Of a stretch of DNA of 37,623 nucleotides, positions 25,139-34,393 are shown one piece after another. The notes beneath the pieces were generated by a model that ran no database searches, was not told the DNA's origin, and was given only the letters and a program-made list of their open reading frames with translations. The stretch lies in the NCBI GenBank assembly GCA_013287235.1, contig JABDEF010000006.1:1-37623 (forward strand), read 5' to 3'. Position numbers and translations under genes: made by a program. This stretch comes from Gammaproteobacteria bacterium (GTDB taxonomy: Bacteria; Pseudomonadota; Gammaproteobacteria; DSM-16500). The first letter of the stretch is position 1. The number at the start of each line of letters is the position of its first letter.

Positions 25139-25726
25139 TTATTTTTTAAAAATTTTACTTTCTTCCCCTCGAAATAATTTTCGAATATTTTGATGATGGC
25201 GATAAATCAATAATAAGCTCATGATAGCAACGATGAGGGTATAAGTTTCATTCGTAAAATACCAAGTATAAAAAGGTGCCATAATTGCTGTGATGAGTGC
25301 TGCGAGAGATGAATAACGAAAGATAAAGGCAATAACAACCCAGGTAATGATCATCGCAAATCCGACGGGCCACGCGAGTCCCAAAAGGCAACCCAGAACG
25401 GTTGCAACCCCTTTTCCACCTTGAAAGCGGAAAAAAATAGGATATAGATGCCCAAGGAATGCAAAGAGCGCGACCAGTGCAAGAATAGTGGTGGAGAATC
25501 CTAGCATTTTAGCGATCAAAACGGGGATAAGGCCTTTCAGCATATCACCCAAAAGCGTGATGATGGCAGCTTTTTTTCCCCCGATACGCAATACATTGGT
25601 CGCACCGGGGTTCCCTGAGCCTATCGTTCGAGGGTCTGGTATGCCTAAAATTTTACACGTGACGATTGCACTATTCACAGAACCGAATAAATACGCGATG
25701 ATACATGCGGTGATACCTAAATACAT
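25139..25726 (-). CDS. plsY: Glycerol-3-phosphate acyltransferase PlsY
   Basis: Membrane enzyme that transfers an acyl group from acyl-phosphate to glycerol 3-phosphate, the first step of phospholipid synthesis. 195 residues with about five membrane helices. Motifs are [10 protein letters not shown] at the N-terminus, [12 protein letters not shown] (motif 1, phosphate loop), [19 protein letters not shown] (motif 2) and a third near [15 protein letters not shown]. The start is ATG 25726; a TTG at 25741 is in frame but unlikely. Divergent from orn. Confidence 0.96.
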   Translation of the reverse strand: MYLGITACIIAYLFGSVNSAIVTCKILGIPDPRTIGSGNPGATNVLRIGGKKAAIITLLGDMLKGLIPVLIAKMLGFSTTILALVALFAFLGHLYPIFFRFQGGKGVATVLGCLLGLAWPVGFAMIITWVVIAFIFRYSSLAALITAIMAPFYTWYFTNETYTLIVAIMSLLLIYRHHQNIRKLFRGEESKIFKK

Positions 25727-25804
25727 ATGTATTCCTTTCAAGATAGGATGTGCATTTTAACAGAATGGCGTTACAATATGAATTTTGATAGGACCCATCC
25801 ATTC

Positions 25805-26365
25805 ATGACTTTTAGCGCTGATAATTTAATTTGGATTGATCTCGAAATGACAGGATTGGATCCTGAAAAAGAACGCATCATTGAAATGGCAACCATTGTG
25901 ACCGATTCCGATTTAAATATTGTGGCCGAGGGTCCTGTCATCGCTATACACCAATCGGATGCACTTTTGAATGCTATGGATAGTTGGAATACGAAGCAAC
26001 ACAATGCTTCCGGCTTAGTTTCACGTGTAAAATCCAGTTTAATTGATGAAAAAGAAGCCGAACGTATGACATTAGAATTTTTACAAAAATACGTGCCTCA
26101 AGGGAAATCACCGATGTGTGGCAATACCGTTTATCAAGATCGGCGGTTTTTAACCCGTTTTATGCCAGAACTCGAAAAATATTTTCATTACCGCTTGCTG
26201 GATGTGAGTACTTTGAAAGAACTGGCTGCACGTTGGGCACCAAAAGTCTATGGCGGATTGCAAAAAGAATCGAAACATTTGGCTTTAGAGGATGTACGAG
26301 AGTCTATCGAAGAGCTGCGTTATTATCGCGCGAATTTGTTGAATTTACCTAAGGATGAGCTTTAA
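25805..26365 (+). CDS. orn: Oligoribonuclease
   Basis: DEDDh 3'-5' exonuclease that degrades 2- to 5-nt RNAs, including pGpG from c-di-GMP breakdown. 186 residues. Exo [16 protein letters not shown]. Exo II around [11 protein letters not shown]. Exo [14 protein letters not shown] with the catalytic His. All metal ligands are present. I start at ATG 25805 ([10 protein letters not shown]) by family comparison; ATG 25778 is also possible. The 3' end overlaps the convergent ankyrin gene by 4 bp. Confidence 0.96.
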   Translation: MTFSADNLIWIDLEMTGLDPEKERIIEMATIVTDSDLNIVAEGPVIAIHQSDALLNAMDSWNTKQHNASGLVSRVKSSLIDEKEAERMTLEFLQKYVPQGKSPMCGNTVYQDRRFLTRFMPELEKYFHYRLLDVSTLKELAARWAPKVYGGLQKESKHLALEDVRESIEELRYYRANLLNLPKDEL

Positions 26366-27822
26366 GGAATGTTGGGGGCAATCCGTGTTCCTTTTTTCTT
26401 AATGTTCTTTTGCAGCATAAGATAGTCATCAAAAAGAGGATTCTTAAAAAAGGGTATTTTAGAAGTTTTAAGAAAAACTCTTATATGCTGTTCTACCTTT
26501 GGATTCTTATCTTGATCGCTTGAATGCTTTTCTCGTTTTTGTAGTTCTAAGATACGTGTTTGTGCAATTTTTTTAATAACATGTTGATGCTTAGCAAGTG
26601 GCGGTGTTTTTTTAAGATATTTATATAAAATGAGAACATCTATTTTATTATCCATCGATTTTATCCAGTTATCGGCAACTTCTAATAATTTTTTCTGGCT
26701 TTGTATTTTTTTAAGCGCATTATAATATTGGCTTTGTTGAAAAAGAGCCGAAACTAGTTTAGCATTATGGTTATTAAATGCATGGAATAATGCTGTTTCA
26801 CCGCTTGTATTTTGTGCGTTAATATCAGCATTACGCGCCAGTAAAATTTTTGCAATTTTTAAATGATCAAATTTAGCAGCAATGATAAGTGGCGTATTTT
26901 TTTTAATATTTCGGGCTTCCTTATTTGCGTTACGGTCAAGCAAAAGCGTGAGGACTTCAGTACTGCCGTTTTTAGCAGCGATATGGAGAGCAGTGTTTTG
27001 ATTGTCATCTGATGACTCAATTTCTTCTCTGCAATTTAACAAATCTGCGACAACGTATGGACATCCAATTTTAGTTACCGCAGGTAATGTCCTAGGCCTA
27101 TTGCCGATATAGAAATATAATTCGGGATCAAATTTTTTTAACTCAGCGAGACCGCGTAAATAATATGGCCATTTAAACTTTTCTTTACTCTCTTGTATGC
27201 GATCCAGAAAATTTTCGTACCCCGACGCTAATGCTTCTGCTAGCAAACCGACGATATAAAAAATATGATTGATATCAAAGAAATTTTGATTATTAACACT
27301 AGTTAAATAGGTAGGACCGCGAGTAATAAGCGCATTTTTTCTTTGGCCAGGACAAACGACAAATTCAGTGTCATCAATTAATATGACGCGATCGAGAGAT
27401 GCTGTTTTCCCTATTATTTTTGATATATCTTTTTTATTATTGACACAATGTTGTCGAGAAAAAATTGTAACGAGAAGGTGGTTCCTATTTCCAAGCGATT
27501 TATCGAGTAACTGTTCAACAAAATTAACATTCATTTCTTCTATCGCAGTGCTAAAAAATGATAATTCAACCTTTGGTATTTGAGAGATATATTGAATAAA
27601 GGCTCGAACACCTGGATGAAGCAGGCAAAATACATCGGTTTCAAATCCATCTACATTTATACGGTGCTCTATAATATCGTCAAGTTTGAACCTGTGACGA
27701 TAAAAATTTATAGTGGTATTTGAAAGATCAGGTTCTCTAAGCGCTAATGTTCCATCAATATCAAGAACAATATGAATAGAGGATTTAACCTCATTTTTTT
27801 TCTCTTCGAGTCTGGTTTTCAT
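26362..27822 (-). CDS. HAD/FCP1-like phosphatase fused to ankyrin repeats (effector candidate)
   Basis: 486 residues. The N-terminal domain is a HAD-superfamily phosphatase: D21-x-D23 in [11 protein letters not shown] (nucleophile and acid), S91/T92 in FFSTAIEEM (motif II), and D150/D151 in ILIDDTEFV (motif IV), as in the FCP1/SCP group. A helical middle follows. Three ankyrin repeats occupy about 275-360: [60 protein letters not shown]. The C-terminus is Lys-rich and ends without membrane segments. Ankyrin proteins are frequent type IV effectors in Legionella and Coxiella, so a host-directed phosphatase is possible. No secretion signal can be shown. It ends 4 bp into orn and starts 19 bp after queG. 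Confidence 0.8.
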   Translation of the reverse strand: MKTRLEEKKNEVKSSIHIVLDIDGTLALREPDLSNTTINFYRHRFKLDDIIEHRINVDGFETDVFCLLHPGVRAFIQYISQIPKVELSFFSTAIEEMNVNFVEQLLDKSLGNRNHLLVTIFSRQHCVNNKKDISKIIGKTASLDRVILIDDTEFVVCPGQRKNALITRGPTYLTSVNNQNFFDINHIFYIVGLLAEALASGYENFLDRIQESKEKFKWPYYLRGLAELKKFDPELYFYIGNRPRTLPAVTKIGCPYVVADLLNCREEIESSDDNQNTALHIAAKNGSTEVLTLLLDRNANKEARNIKKNTPLIIAAKFDHLKIAKILLARNADINAQNTSGETALFHAFNNHNAKLVSALFQQSQYYNALKKIQSQKKLLEVADNWIKSMDNKIDVLILYKYLKKTPPLAKHQHVIKKIAQTRILELQKREKHSSDQDKNPKVEQHIRVFLKTSKIPFFKNPLFDDYLMLQKNIKKKGTRIAPNIP

Positions 27823-27841
27823 AAAATCACAATGGATCCCT

Positions 27842-28885
27842 CTAATTTTCTAAAGCCCATTCCACGTGTTCCCGGACAAGTGCAGATGGATGATGGATCC
27901 TTGTTTTTAAGGCATCGATAATGCTGGAGTTTTTGGGTGCGTTGCCAAGCGCTACCGAAATATTGCGAAGCCAACAGGCATATCCAATGCGACGAATGGC
28001 AGATCCTTCGGTTTTTCGTAGAAATTCTTCTTCTGTCCATGCAAATAATTCGATGAGCTTGGGAGCTTGCAAGGCATGTCTTGGATAAAAATCGATTTCG
28101 GAGGTTGTTTTTGCAAAACGATTCCAAGGGCAGACCAATTGGCAATCATCACAACCGTAAATGCGGTTTCCCATCATAGAACGAAATTCGACTGGGATAC
28201 TGCCCCGTAATTCAATGGTTAAATAAGAAATACAACGTCTCGCATCCAATTGATAAGGTGCGATGATGGCTTTGGTGGGACAAATGTCTATGCAAGCGGT
28301 ACACGTGCCGCAGTGATTTTTAAGGGGTGTGTCAATGGGTAAAGGGAGATCCGTGTAAATTTCGCCCAAAAAAAACCAAGAACCCGCTTGGCGGTTGATG
28401 ACATTCGTATGTTTACCGATCCAACCTAAACCTGCTTTTTCAGCGAGTGGTTTTTCTAAAACGGGTGCGCTGTCGGTAAAAGCACGAAATCCAAAGGGAC
28501 CGATCTCTGACTCAATTTTTTTAGCGAGTGCGTTCAAGCGTTTGCGCATGAGTTTATGATAATCTCGACCGAGTGCATATCGTGAAATAAACCCTAGCAT
28601 TTTATTTTGTAAAACTTTGGGAATGTCTGTATCTGGCGGTAAATAATTCATACGTGCCGAAATGACACGTATAGTTCCTGGGATTAGCTCGTTGGGTATC
28701 GTTCGTTTTTTTCCATGCGCTTCCATAAAGTGCATTTCACCATGATATTTTTTTTGGAGCCATTCAGAAAAATGCGTGGTGTATTTGTCTAAATTCGTAT
28801 CGGTAATGCCAATTTGTTGGAATCCGAGATCTTGTCCCCATTGTTTAATTTGGGTTGCAATTTGTGTGTAATCGGGTGTGGTCAT
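27842..28885 (-). CDS. queG: Epoxyqueuosine reductase QueG
   Basis: Cobalamin-dependent iron-sulfur enzyme for the last step of queuosine synthesis in tRNA (reduction of epoxyqueuosine). 347 residues, normal length. Two [4Fe-4S] clusters: HCGTCTACIDICPTKAI and GCDDCQLVCPWNRFA. Cobalamin-binding region motifs are RYALGRDYHKLMRKRL and FTDSAPVLEKPLAEKAGLGWIGKH. C-terminal HEAT-like repeats (IRRIGYACWLRNISVALGN) bind tRNA. It is divergent from terC. In many gammaproteobacteria queG is directly divergent from or next to nnr-tsaE; here terC is in between. Confidence 0.96.
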   Translation of the reverse strand: MTTPDYTQIATQIKQWGQDLGFQQIGITDTNLDKYTTHFSEWLQKKYHGEMHFMEAHGKKRTIPNELIPGTIRVISARMNYLPPDTDIPKVLQNKMLGFISRYALGRDYHKLMRKRLNALAKKIESEIGPFGFRAFTDSAPVLEKPLAEKAGLGWIGKHTNVINRQAGSWFFLGEIYTDLPLPIDTPLKNHCGTCTACIDICPTKAIIAPYQLDARRCISYLTIELRGSIPVEFRSMMGNRIYGCDDCQLVCPWNRFAKTTSEIDFYPRHALQAPKLIELFAWTEEEFLRKTEGSAIRRIGYACWLRNISVALGNAPKNSSIIDALKTRIHHPSALVREHVEWALEN

Positions 28886-28950
28886 TTCTTTTTAAAAAGT
28901 AAAATCATATAATTATCACAGAGTGATTAATATAACAAGGATTTGAATAT

Positions 28951-29886
28951 ATGCAATCAAAACCATGGTGGTGGGTATGGCTTTGTTTTTTTATTTTTGT
29001 TATAACCGTGATATTGATCGATATCTTTTTCTTAAATCGTAAAAAATCTCAAAAAGTTTCTCTGAAAACAGCCTTAAGCTGGGTATTGGTATGGGTTTCC
29101 TGCGCGTTCATTTTTAATGGACTCATTTGGTGGTATGATACGCCAAAAGCTGCGCTTCAATTTTTGACAGGATACCTCATTGAGCTTTCTTTGTCTGTCG
29201 ATAACTTATTTGTATTTATCATGATTTTCCAATTTTTTTCAATCCCTGATAAATATCAACATCGCGTCCTTTTGTATGGTGTACTAAGCGCTATTATTTT
29301 ACGCCTTTGCATGATTCTCGGGGGGGCTTGGCTTGTCAGTGAATTGCATTGGATTTTATATCTTTTTGGTGCATTTTTATTGTGGACTGGTTTAAAAATG
29401 TTATTTTTTAAAGAAAATAACAAAAATCTCTCAGATAGTAAAATGTTACAGTGGATGCGACGTCACATGCGAATGACGGATGAAATAAAAGACGAAAAAT
29501 TTTTTGTACGAAAAAATGAATTATGGTATGCCACACCGTTATTTTTAGTGTTAATATTCATAGAGATAAGTGATGTCATTTTTGCATTGGATAGTATCCC
29601 TGCGATTTTCGCAGTAACGACAGATGCATTTATTATTTTTACTTCGAATATATTTGCGATTTTGGGGTTACGTGCGCTTTATTTTTTATTGGCAAATATG
29701 GCGGCACGGTTTCATTTGCTACGTTATGGCATTGCGATCATGCTTTCATTTATCGGGATCAAAATGTTAATAGACCCTTGGGTGCACATACCCATTTTAT
29801 ATGCTTTAGCGGGGGTTATTTTGATTCTTACAACGACAGTGATATTGAGTTTATATATTCCAAAAGTGAAAAACCATGATCATTGA
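28951..29886 (+). CDS. TerC/Alx-family integral membrane protein
   Basis: 311 residues with about eight or nine membrane helices. Family motifs are LTGYLIELSLSVDNLFVFIM with the conserved acidic residues in membrane, and FIEISDVIFALDSIPAIFAVT, plus SNIFAILGLRALYF. It belongs to the TerC family, which exports or handles metal ions, notably Mn2+ (Alx, MeeF/MeeY types); tellurite resistance is historical. No Mn2+ riboswitch (yybP-ykoY) is visible in the short upstream region. It overlaps nnr by 11 bp, so it heads the operon terC-nnr-tsaE-amidase. Confidence 0.93.
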   Translation: MQSKPWWWVWLCFFIFVITVILIDIFFLNRKKSQKVSLKTALSWVLVWVSCAFIFNGLIWWYDTPKAALQFLTGYLIELSLSVDNLFVFIMIFQFFSIPDKYQHRVLLYGVLSAIILRLCMILGGAWLVSELHWILYLFGAFLLWTGLKMLFFKENNKNLSDSKMLQWMRRHMRMTDEIKDEKFFVRKNELWYATPLFLVLIFIEISDVIFALDSIPAIFAVTTDAFIIFTSNIFAILGLRALYFLLANMAARFHLLRYGIAIMLSFIGIKMLIDPWVHIPILYALAGVILILTTTVILSLYIPKVKNHDH

Positions 29887-30700
29887 AACATTACATTTAA
29901 CGCAATTTATCGATTTTTTGAAGCCGAGACCCAGAGATGCACATAAGGGACTCTATGGGCATGTTTTAATTGTGGGATCCGATGAAGGATTTTCGGGGGC
30001 ATCACGCATGGCAGCAGAAGCAGCTCTGCGGGTGGGCGCGGGGTTGGTGAGTGTGGCAACCCGTCCCGATGTTGCTGTTACCCTAAATGTCAGTCGACCG
30101 GAAATCATGAGTCACGGGGTTCGAACCGTCAAGATGTTAAAGCCATTGCTTAAACGTGCAACGGTCGTTGGTATTGGTCCAGGACTAGGCACTTCCGTCT
30201 GGGCGAAGAGCCTCTTTCAAGCCGTTTTAAAAAGTAAAAAACCGCTGATTGTTGATGCAGATGCGCTTAATCTATTGGCTTCAAAACCCTGTAGACACGA
30301 AGAATGGATTTTAACACCGCATCCTGGTGAGGCGGCTCGTTTATTGAAGATGAAAACCGAAGAGATTCAACGTGATCGAATGTCTGCTCTCAAAAAACTG
30401 CAAGAAAAATATGGTGGCGTGTGCGTCTTGAAAGGAAACAATAGTTTGATTGCGGGTCCTAAAAATCAAATGGCAAGATGTGATGCAGGGAATCCGGGTA
30501 TGGCGACAGGGGGTATGGGAGATATTTTAACGGGGGTGATCGCGGGGTTAGTTGCGCAAGGGCTTCCTTTGATAAATGCGGCGAAGTTGGGTGTTTTAGT
30601 ACATGCAAAAGCAGGTGATTTAGCGAGAATGGATGGTGAACGTGGCATGATTGCGACCGACCTTTTACCTTATCTTCGTCAGTTGATGAATACGAAATGA
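29876..30700 (+). CDS. nnrD: ADP-dependent NAD(P)H-hydrate dehydratase
   Basis: Repairs damaged NAD(P)H by dehydrating the S-hydrate with ADP (ribokinase-like fold). 274 residues, only the dehydratase (CARKD) domain: GHVLIVGSDEGFSGASRMAAEAALRVGAG, VVGIGPGLG, LIVDADALNLLA, ILTPHPGEAARLL and GNPGMATGGMGDILTGVIAG. The N-terminal epimerase (YjeF_N) found in the bifunctional enzyme is absent and not seen elsewhere in the window. The start overlaps terC by 11 bp; the stop overlaps the tsaE ATG (ATGA). Confidence 0.94.
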   Translation: MIIETLHLTQFIDFLKPRPRDAHKGLYGHVLIVGSDEGFSGASRMAAEAALRVGAGLVSVATRPDVAVTLNVSRPEIMSHGVRTVKMLKPLLKRATVVGIGPGLGTSVWAKSLFQAVLKSKKPLIVDADALNLLASKPCRHEEWILTPHPGEAARLLKMKTEEIQRDRMSALKKLQEKYGGVCVLKGNNSLIAGPKNQMARCDAGNPGMATGGMGDILTGVIAGLVAQGLPLINAAKLGVLVHAKAGDLARMDGERGMIATDLLPYLRQLMNTK

Positions 30701-31176
30701 TTTTGACGAAAACAATTCCCAATGAAATCGCTATGCTTGCGTTCGGCGGAGAATTCGCATTACACGTTTTCCATCAAATAAAAAAAGAATGGGTGATTTA
30801 CTTGCATGGTCCGCTGGGTGCAGGGAAAACGACTTTTGTTCGAGGTTTTTTGCGAGGTTTAGGATATAAAGGATTAGTGAAAAGTCCAACTTATACGTTG
30901 GTTGAATCCTATGAGGTTGGTGGCTGCAATATTTTTCATTTTGATTTTTATCGTGTTGCAGACCCTTCCGAATTAGAATATATGGGGATACAAGATTATT
31001 TTACAATGAATGCCATTTCTCTTATTGAATGGCCTGAAGCAGGAGCTGATTTTTTGCCGCGTCCAGATGTGGAATGTCGCATCGCCCCCTCTAAAGAAGG
31101 GCGATCTATCACGTTGACGGCAGGAACAGATGATGGAGAAATCATTCTGAGGTGTTTACATCATGCAGAGAAATAA
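30697..31176 (+). CDS. tsaE: tRNA t6A synthesis ATPase TsaE
   Basis: P-loop ATPase that supports turnover of the TsaB-TsaD complex in t6A synthesis. 159 residues. Walker A is HGPLGAGKTTFVRGFLRGLG, switch-like SPTYTLVESYE, and HFDFYRVADPSELEYMGIQDYF followed by LIEWPE, the usual catalytic block. ATGA overlap with nnr and a 14-bp overlap with the amidase gene show one polycistronic unit, the common nnr-tsaE-ami-mutL order in gammaproteobacteria up to this point. Confidence 0.96.
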   Translation: MILTKTIPNEIAMLAFGGEFALHVFHQIKKEWVIYLHGPLGAGKTTFVRGFLRGLGYKGLVKSPTYTLVESYEVGGCNIFHFDFYRVADPSELEYMGIQDYFTMNAISLIEWPEAGADFLPRPDVECRIAPSKEGRSITLTAGTDDGEIILRCLHHAEK

Positions 31177-32410
31177 TTATCTAAAAGCTTATTGGATAGG
31201 TTTTTTGTGGTTTTTTATGTTACCGGTTTTTGCATCCGTACAATTAACCCGTGTTGAATTGATCAATGGTGAGATGACGAAAATTATTTTTGAGAGAAAT
31301 CACACAAGTGATGTGCACGTTTTCGCGCTTTCAAAACCCGATCGATTAATATTCGATTTTAAAGATACCAAGTTATTAGCGAATATGAAAAATTTAAAAT
31401 TGACGAACGCATCTCATATTAAACGAGTGCGTTTCGGGTATCATAAAGATTTTTTACGCATTGTATTTGATCTTGATAAACCTTTACGTTTTAAAAAAAT
31501 TCTTAATGATGCATCGCTCGTTGTAGATATTACCTCAGAAGTCAAAGATCACAGTATTCAGACAGATAAGGATGAAATGTCTATCACGAGGATAGAAACC
31601 TTAGTTGAAGCTGAAGAAATTGATGCTATGTTAAAGGACTTACCTGAAAAAAAGGTAACGCAAACGCGTATCGCAAAAATAGAAACAGCTGAAGCGTCAA
31701 AAAAGATTTTCACGATTGTCATTGATCCAGGTCATGGCGGAAAAGATCCGGGTGCTATTGGTGATTTAGGCACAAAAGAAAAAGATGTGACACTTGCGAT
31801 TGCGAAAAAACTCGAGAAAATCATTAATCGAAATCCGAATATGCACGCGATCTTAACACGCGATGATGATTATTATGTATCATTGGAAGATCGTTTAGCA
31901 TTTGCACGTAAAGATAAAGCTGATTTATTTATCGCGATTCATGCGGATTCCTATTTAGATACACATGCCAAAGGGGCTTCGATTTATTCATTATCGTCGT
32001 ATGGTGCATCGAGCGCAACCGCGCGATGGCTCGCTGAAAAAGAAAATTATTCTGAATTAGGCGGCTTAGATCTCGATAATTTGGGAGATCAAAGTATACA
32101 ATTGCGTTCTGTGTTGATTGATATGGCCCAAACGCAAACCATTAAAGACAGTCAGCGTTATGGTGCTTCTATTTTGGATTCTCTTTTAAGGGTGACACAC
32201 TTGCATTTTGCGAAAGTTGAAGATGCGCCTTTTCTTGTCTTAAAATCACCGGATATTCCTTCACTTTTAATTGAAACAGGTTTTATTACCAATACCGATG
32301 AAGAAAAACGTTTACGCGATCAAAATCATCAGCAAAAACTTGCAGTGGCATTGTATCAAGGGATTCGATTGGGAAGATTCACGATGATGACATCCTCCAA
32401 TGATTTTTAA
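31163..32410 (+). CDS. Periplasmic N-acetylmuramoyl-L-alanine amidase with AMIN domain (AmiB/AmiC type)
   Basis: Zinc amidase that cleaves the stem peptide from peptidoglycan during cell separation. 415 residues. Signal peptide (WIGFLWFFMLPVFA), AMIN domain about 30-130 (LTRVELINGEMTKIIFERN, DRLIFDFKDTKL) for septal targeting, linker, then Amidase_3: TIVIDPGHGGKDPGAIG with the first zinc His, the Glu of KEKDVTLA, and IAIHADS with the second His, ending in LLIETGFITNTDEE with the catalytic Glu. There is no LysM domain, so it is closer to AmiC-like length. It overlaps tsaE. A 9-bp hairpin follows at 32432-32459. Confidence 0.95.
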   Translation: MQRNNYLKAYWIGFLWFFMLPVFASVQLTRVELINGEMTKIIFERNHTSDVHVFALSKPDRLIFDFKDTKLLANMKNLKLTNASHIKRVRFGYHKDFLRIVFDLDKPLRFKKILNDASLVVDITSEVKDHSIQTDKDEMSITRIETLVEAEEIDAMLKDLPEKKVTQTRIAKIETAEASKKIFTIVIDPGHGGKDPGAIGDLGTKEKDVTLAIAKKLEKIINRNPNMHAILTRDDDYYVSLEDRLAFARKDKADLFIAIHADSYLDTHAKGASIYSLSSYGASSATARWLAEKENYSELGGLDLDNLGDQSIQLRSVLIDMAQTQTIKDSQRYGASILDSLLRVTHLHFAKVEDAPFLVLKSPDIPSLLIETGFITNTDEEKRLRDQNHQQKLAVALYQGIRLGRFTMMTSSNDF

Positions 32411-32431
32411 GTGTCGTTAATCATCGATTTA

Positions 32432-32459
32432 ATTGAGGTGTTTTATTAGGCGCCTCAAT
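32432..32459 (+). terminator. Hairpin after the amidase gene
   Basis: ATTGAGGTG pairs with CGCCTCAAT (one G-T pair), 10-nt loop, 22 bp after the amidase stop. No T tract follows, so it may be a weak terminator or 3' mRNA stabiliser. Confidence 0.4.
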
Positions 32460-32523
32460 AGGAGTACAATCCAACTATACTATAATTTTTTTGGAGTGTA
32501 TTCTAAATTGAACCCATTCTTAA

Positions 32524-32712
32524 ATGAAACATATTTATGCGAGTGATATAGCGGATTTTCAAGTCGATGATTATTTATTTGAAATTGGCGGGAAAAATAA
32601 GACAATCCAACAAATCAAAAAAAGCAAATTATCTTCCTGGATAGTCAAAGATGACATTTTAATGGGAAGTCAGGGGATTATCCCTTTTTTATATTTTGGC
32701 TTCTGTTATTGA
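32524..32712 (+). pseudogene. C-terminal remnant of an AAA ATPase (DUF4143 family)
   Basis: 62 residues that look like the last segment of DUF4143-type ATP-binding proteins: FQVDDYLFEIGGKNKTIQQIK, then WIVKDDILMGSQGIIPFLYFGFCY, where family members read roughly FEIGGKNK...VKDDIE.G....IPLWLFGFLY. The ATPase core is missing upstream, so this is a gene fossil; the ATG at 32524 has no ribosome-binding site. It suggests that insertions and deletions have occurred between the amidase and mutL. The assignment is from memory of the family. Confidence 0.6.
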
Positions 32713-32751
32713 AACAGAGAAACTGTCAGCTTGACTTTATTTTTCACAAGT

Positions 32752-32788
32752 AAAAGTTTAAGGGGCCTTTTGGACCCCTGTAGCTTTT
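32752..32788 (-). terminator. Terminator after the minus-strand hypothetical gene
   Basis: AGGGGCC (32761-32767) and GGACCCCT (32772-32779) pair with one bulge around a TTTT loop. Outer AAAAG/CTTTT extends it. It lies right after the stop at 32790. Confidence 0.6.
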
Positions 32789-32789
32789 A

Positions 32790-33407
32790 TCAACCCTTAC
32801 GCATTCTTCTGAACGTAAATTCAGGTGCTTCTTTTTCTTGAGAGTTGTTACAAGCGGTTGAAGTGGAAGTGACAGACGCAGCTTCAGAAGAAACTGTAGA
32901 CGGTGCGGTAGAAGAGGGTGAATAATCTGATGATTTTGTTTCTTGTGGTCCGCCAGTACTAGGCATGGATTTCATGATGCATGCTGAACTTGAGCTTTCC
33001 ACTGAGCTGGTTGAAGCTTGAGATTGCTTCAAATTCAAGATGGGATATTTTTGTGTTTTTAGGAAAATGAACAGGTCTAGGAACGAGCGATGCGAAGGAT
33101 CATGTAACTGCAGAGCGCGATAACTTAGAATATCTATAGTAATATTTGCATTAAACTTCAGATCCTCGTATCTTGTTTTCTCCGTATTAGCCAAACGTGA
33201 TCTTGTTTTTTCATCTTGATAAAAGCTTGCTAAATTTACCAAAGATTTCTCAAATGCTTCAAATTCTTCCGTGCTTAAGGGGTTTTTAATCAAATTCTTT
33301 TCTTCTTCCGTAAGACTCTCTATTTCTTTAAGAGCAATTTGTTTCAGTTTATCATGTTCTGCAGCGCAAACGTTTAGATTTTTTTTGAATGTATCTCTTG
33401 GATTCAT
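32790..33407 (-). CDS. Hypothetical protein with Ser/Thr-rich tail
   Basis: 205 residues. The N-terminal 130 residues are charged helix (AEHDKLKQIALKEIESLTEEEKNLI, STEEFEAFEKSLVNLASFYQD). The last 75 are low-complexity Ser/Thr/Ala/Pro, ending EFTFRRMRKG. There is no signal peptide, membrane segment or known domain. A disordered polar tail is common in type IV effectors of intracellular bacteria, but nothing here proves export. It lies alone between a terminator and a 181-bp gap. Confidence 0.6.
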   Translation of the reverse strand: MNPRDTFKKNLNVCAAEHDKLKQIALKEIESLTEEEKNLIKNPLSTEEFEAFEKSLVNLASFYQDEKTRSRLANTEKTRYEDLKFNANITIDILSYRALQLHDPSHRSFLDLFIFLKTQKYPILNLKQSQASTSSVESSSSACIMKSMPSTGGPQETKSSDYSPSSTAPSTVSSEAASVTSTSTACNNSQEKEAPEFTFRRMRKG

Positions 33408-33588
33408 TATTAGTACCTTATTAAAAAATTATATTATCGAATTGCTGCGAAATTATGATAAAAATAACGAATCAAGGTCAAGTTAAATCAATGATGTCAT
33501 CCAACAAATTGGAGTTCTCTTAAAATACAAGAACCATCACCAATCACATTGATGTGATTTTCTTCGCATTTTAAAATGGTTTTTTCAT
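33408..33588. other. Intergenic region with a perfect palindrome
   Basis: 181 bp. It includes the inverted repeat AATCACAT/ATGTGATT (33542-33549 with 33552-33559, 2-nt loop), followed by TTTTCTT, and a short palindrome CATTTTAAAATG before a T run. Either could terminate. It is not a CRP site: the half-sites face the wrong way. Confidence 0.45.
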
Positions 33589-34005
33589 TTAGCTTTTAAT
33601 AGTTTCTAAGCAAAACGCTGTGGGTGTTAATATACGAGTACGTTCAATCGTTTTTCTTTTCAATAATCCAGCGCGTCGGTCTCCAGTCACTAAATAATCG
33701 GCATTTCCTTCGACGGCCATGCTCAATAAAAAAGAATCATTGGGATCATCGGCTTCAATCTTTTTCGTTAAATGTTTTAATACAATCGCATGTTGTAGAT
33801 TGTTAATCATTGTTCCGACGCGGGTGGGTTGCAGAATGTTTTTAAATTTTGGATAACGATTTGCGCGTCTTAATTCGTCGAGTTGTATAGTAGACGTGAC
33901 GAGATCAAACTTAGCTTTCTGCCAAGCACGATAAATAATATCAGACGTTCCATGTGGCGAGATCAGCGCGCTGAGTAATACATTGGTATCTAGGACGACA
34001 CGCAT
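33589..34005 (-). CDS. PIN-domain toxin (putative RNase)
   Basis: 138 residues. PIN fold with the acidic residues D6 (VVLDTNVLLSALI), E around 44 (IQLDELRRA), D around 89 (DPNDSFLLSMAVEG) and D in LVTGDRRAG, enough to bind Mg2+. It is of the PIN_3/VapC-like group that cleaves RNA. Its ATG shares one base with the stop of the RHH gene (TAATG), the classical antitoxin-then-toxin arrangement. The pair should form an autoregulated type II toxin-antitoxin module. Target unknown. Confidence 0.9.
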   Translation of the reverse strand: MRVVLDTNVLLSALISPHGTSDIIYRAWQKAKFDLVTSTIQLDELRRANRYPKFKNILQPTRVGTMINNLQHAIVLKHLTKKIEADDPNDSFLLSMAVEGNADYLVTGDRRAGLLKRKTIERTRILTPTAFCLETIKS

Positions 34006-34247
34006 TATTGATTACGTGCCCATTCAACGGCTTCTTCAACGATAGCGGATAAGTCATCTTCATTGATATTTACATTAGCCGCTTTGGCTTGTTCTACGGT
34101 TAATTCTAAAATATGCGTGCGTACCGCTTCTTCAACAAATCGCGATAAATCACCTTTTCGTCCCCCGCCCTGATTAGCAAGGAACATTCGAAGTGCTTGA
34201 TCGGTATCTTGTGATACAGAGATGTTCCAGCGTATTGTTTGACTCAT
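34005..34247 (-). CDS. Ribbon-helix-helix antitoxin
   Basis: 80 residues. The N-terminal RHH strand and helices are IRWNISVSQDTDQALRMFLANQ then KGDLSRFVEEAVR, followed by a helical tail (NINEDDLSAIVEEAVEWAR) likely to wrap the PIN toxin. I use ATG 34247, with AGAGG 5 nt upstream; the 12 codons before it in frame are probably not translated. It binds the toxin and its own promoter. Overlaps the toxin gene by one base. Confidence 0.88.
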   Translation of the reverse strand: MSQTIRWNISVSQDTDQALRMFLANQGGGRKGDLSRFVEEAVRTHILELTVEQAKAANVNINEDDLSAIVEEAVEWARNQ

Positions 34248-34282
34248 AAAAACCTCTATATAAACACATAAGCACATATACA

Positions 34283-34310
34283 CTTATACACCAATGCGTC
34301 CCTATGTCAA
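34283..34310 (-). promoter_or_regulatory. TA-module promoter with repeated operator-like motifs
   Basis: On the minus strand TTGACA (34310-34305), 16-bp spacer, TATAAG (34288-34283). The DNA from the -10 onward is an imperfect repeat of GTGTATA/GTATATGTG units (34262-34292), a likely RHH operator for autoregulation. Confidence 0.55.
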
Positions 34311-34364
34311 GCACTAATTAAAAATTATCTTAAAAATCAATTAATAAGATCATGTCTGTTAAAA

Positions 34365-34393
34365 TTGTACGTTTTTCACATTACATGTATACT
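34365..34393 (+). promoter_or_regulatory. Promoter for mutL-miaA
   Basis: TTGTAC (34365-34370), 17-bp spacer, TATACT (34388-34393), about 35 nt before ATG 34428. It makes mutL independent of the amidase operon. Confidence 0.5.

Noticed and set aside
33542..33559. Possible CRP site
   Set aside because: The half-sites are TCACA-N4-TGTGA, the reverse of the CRP arrangement TGTGA-N6-TCACA.
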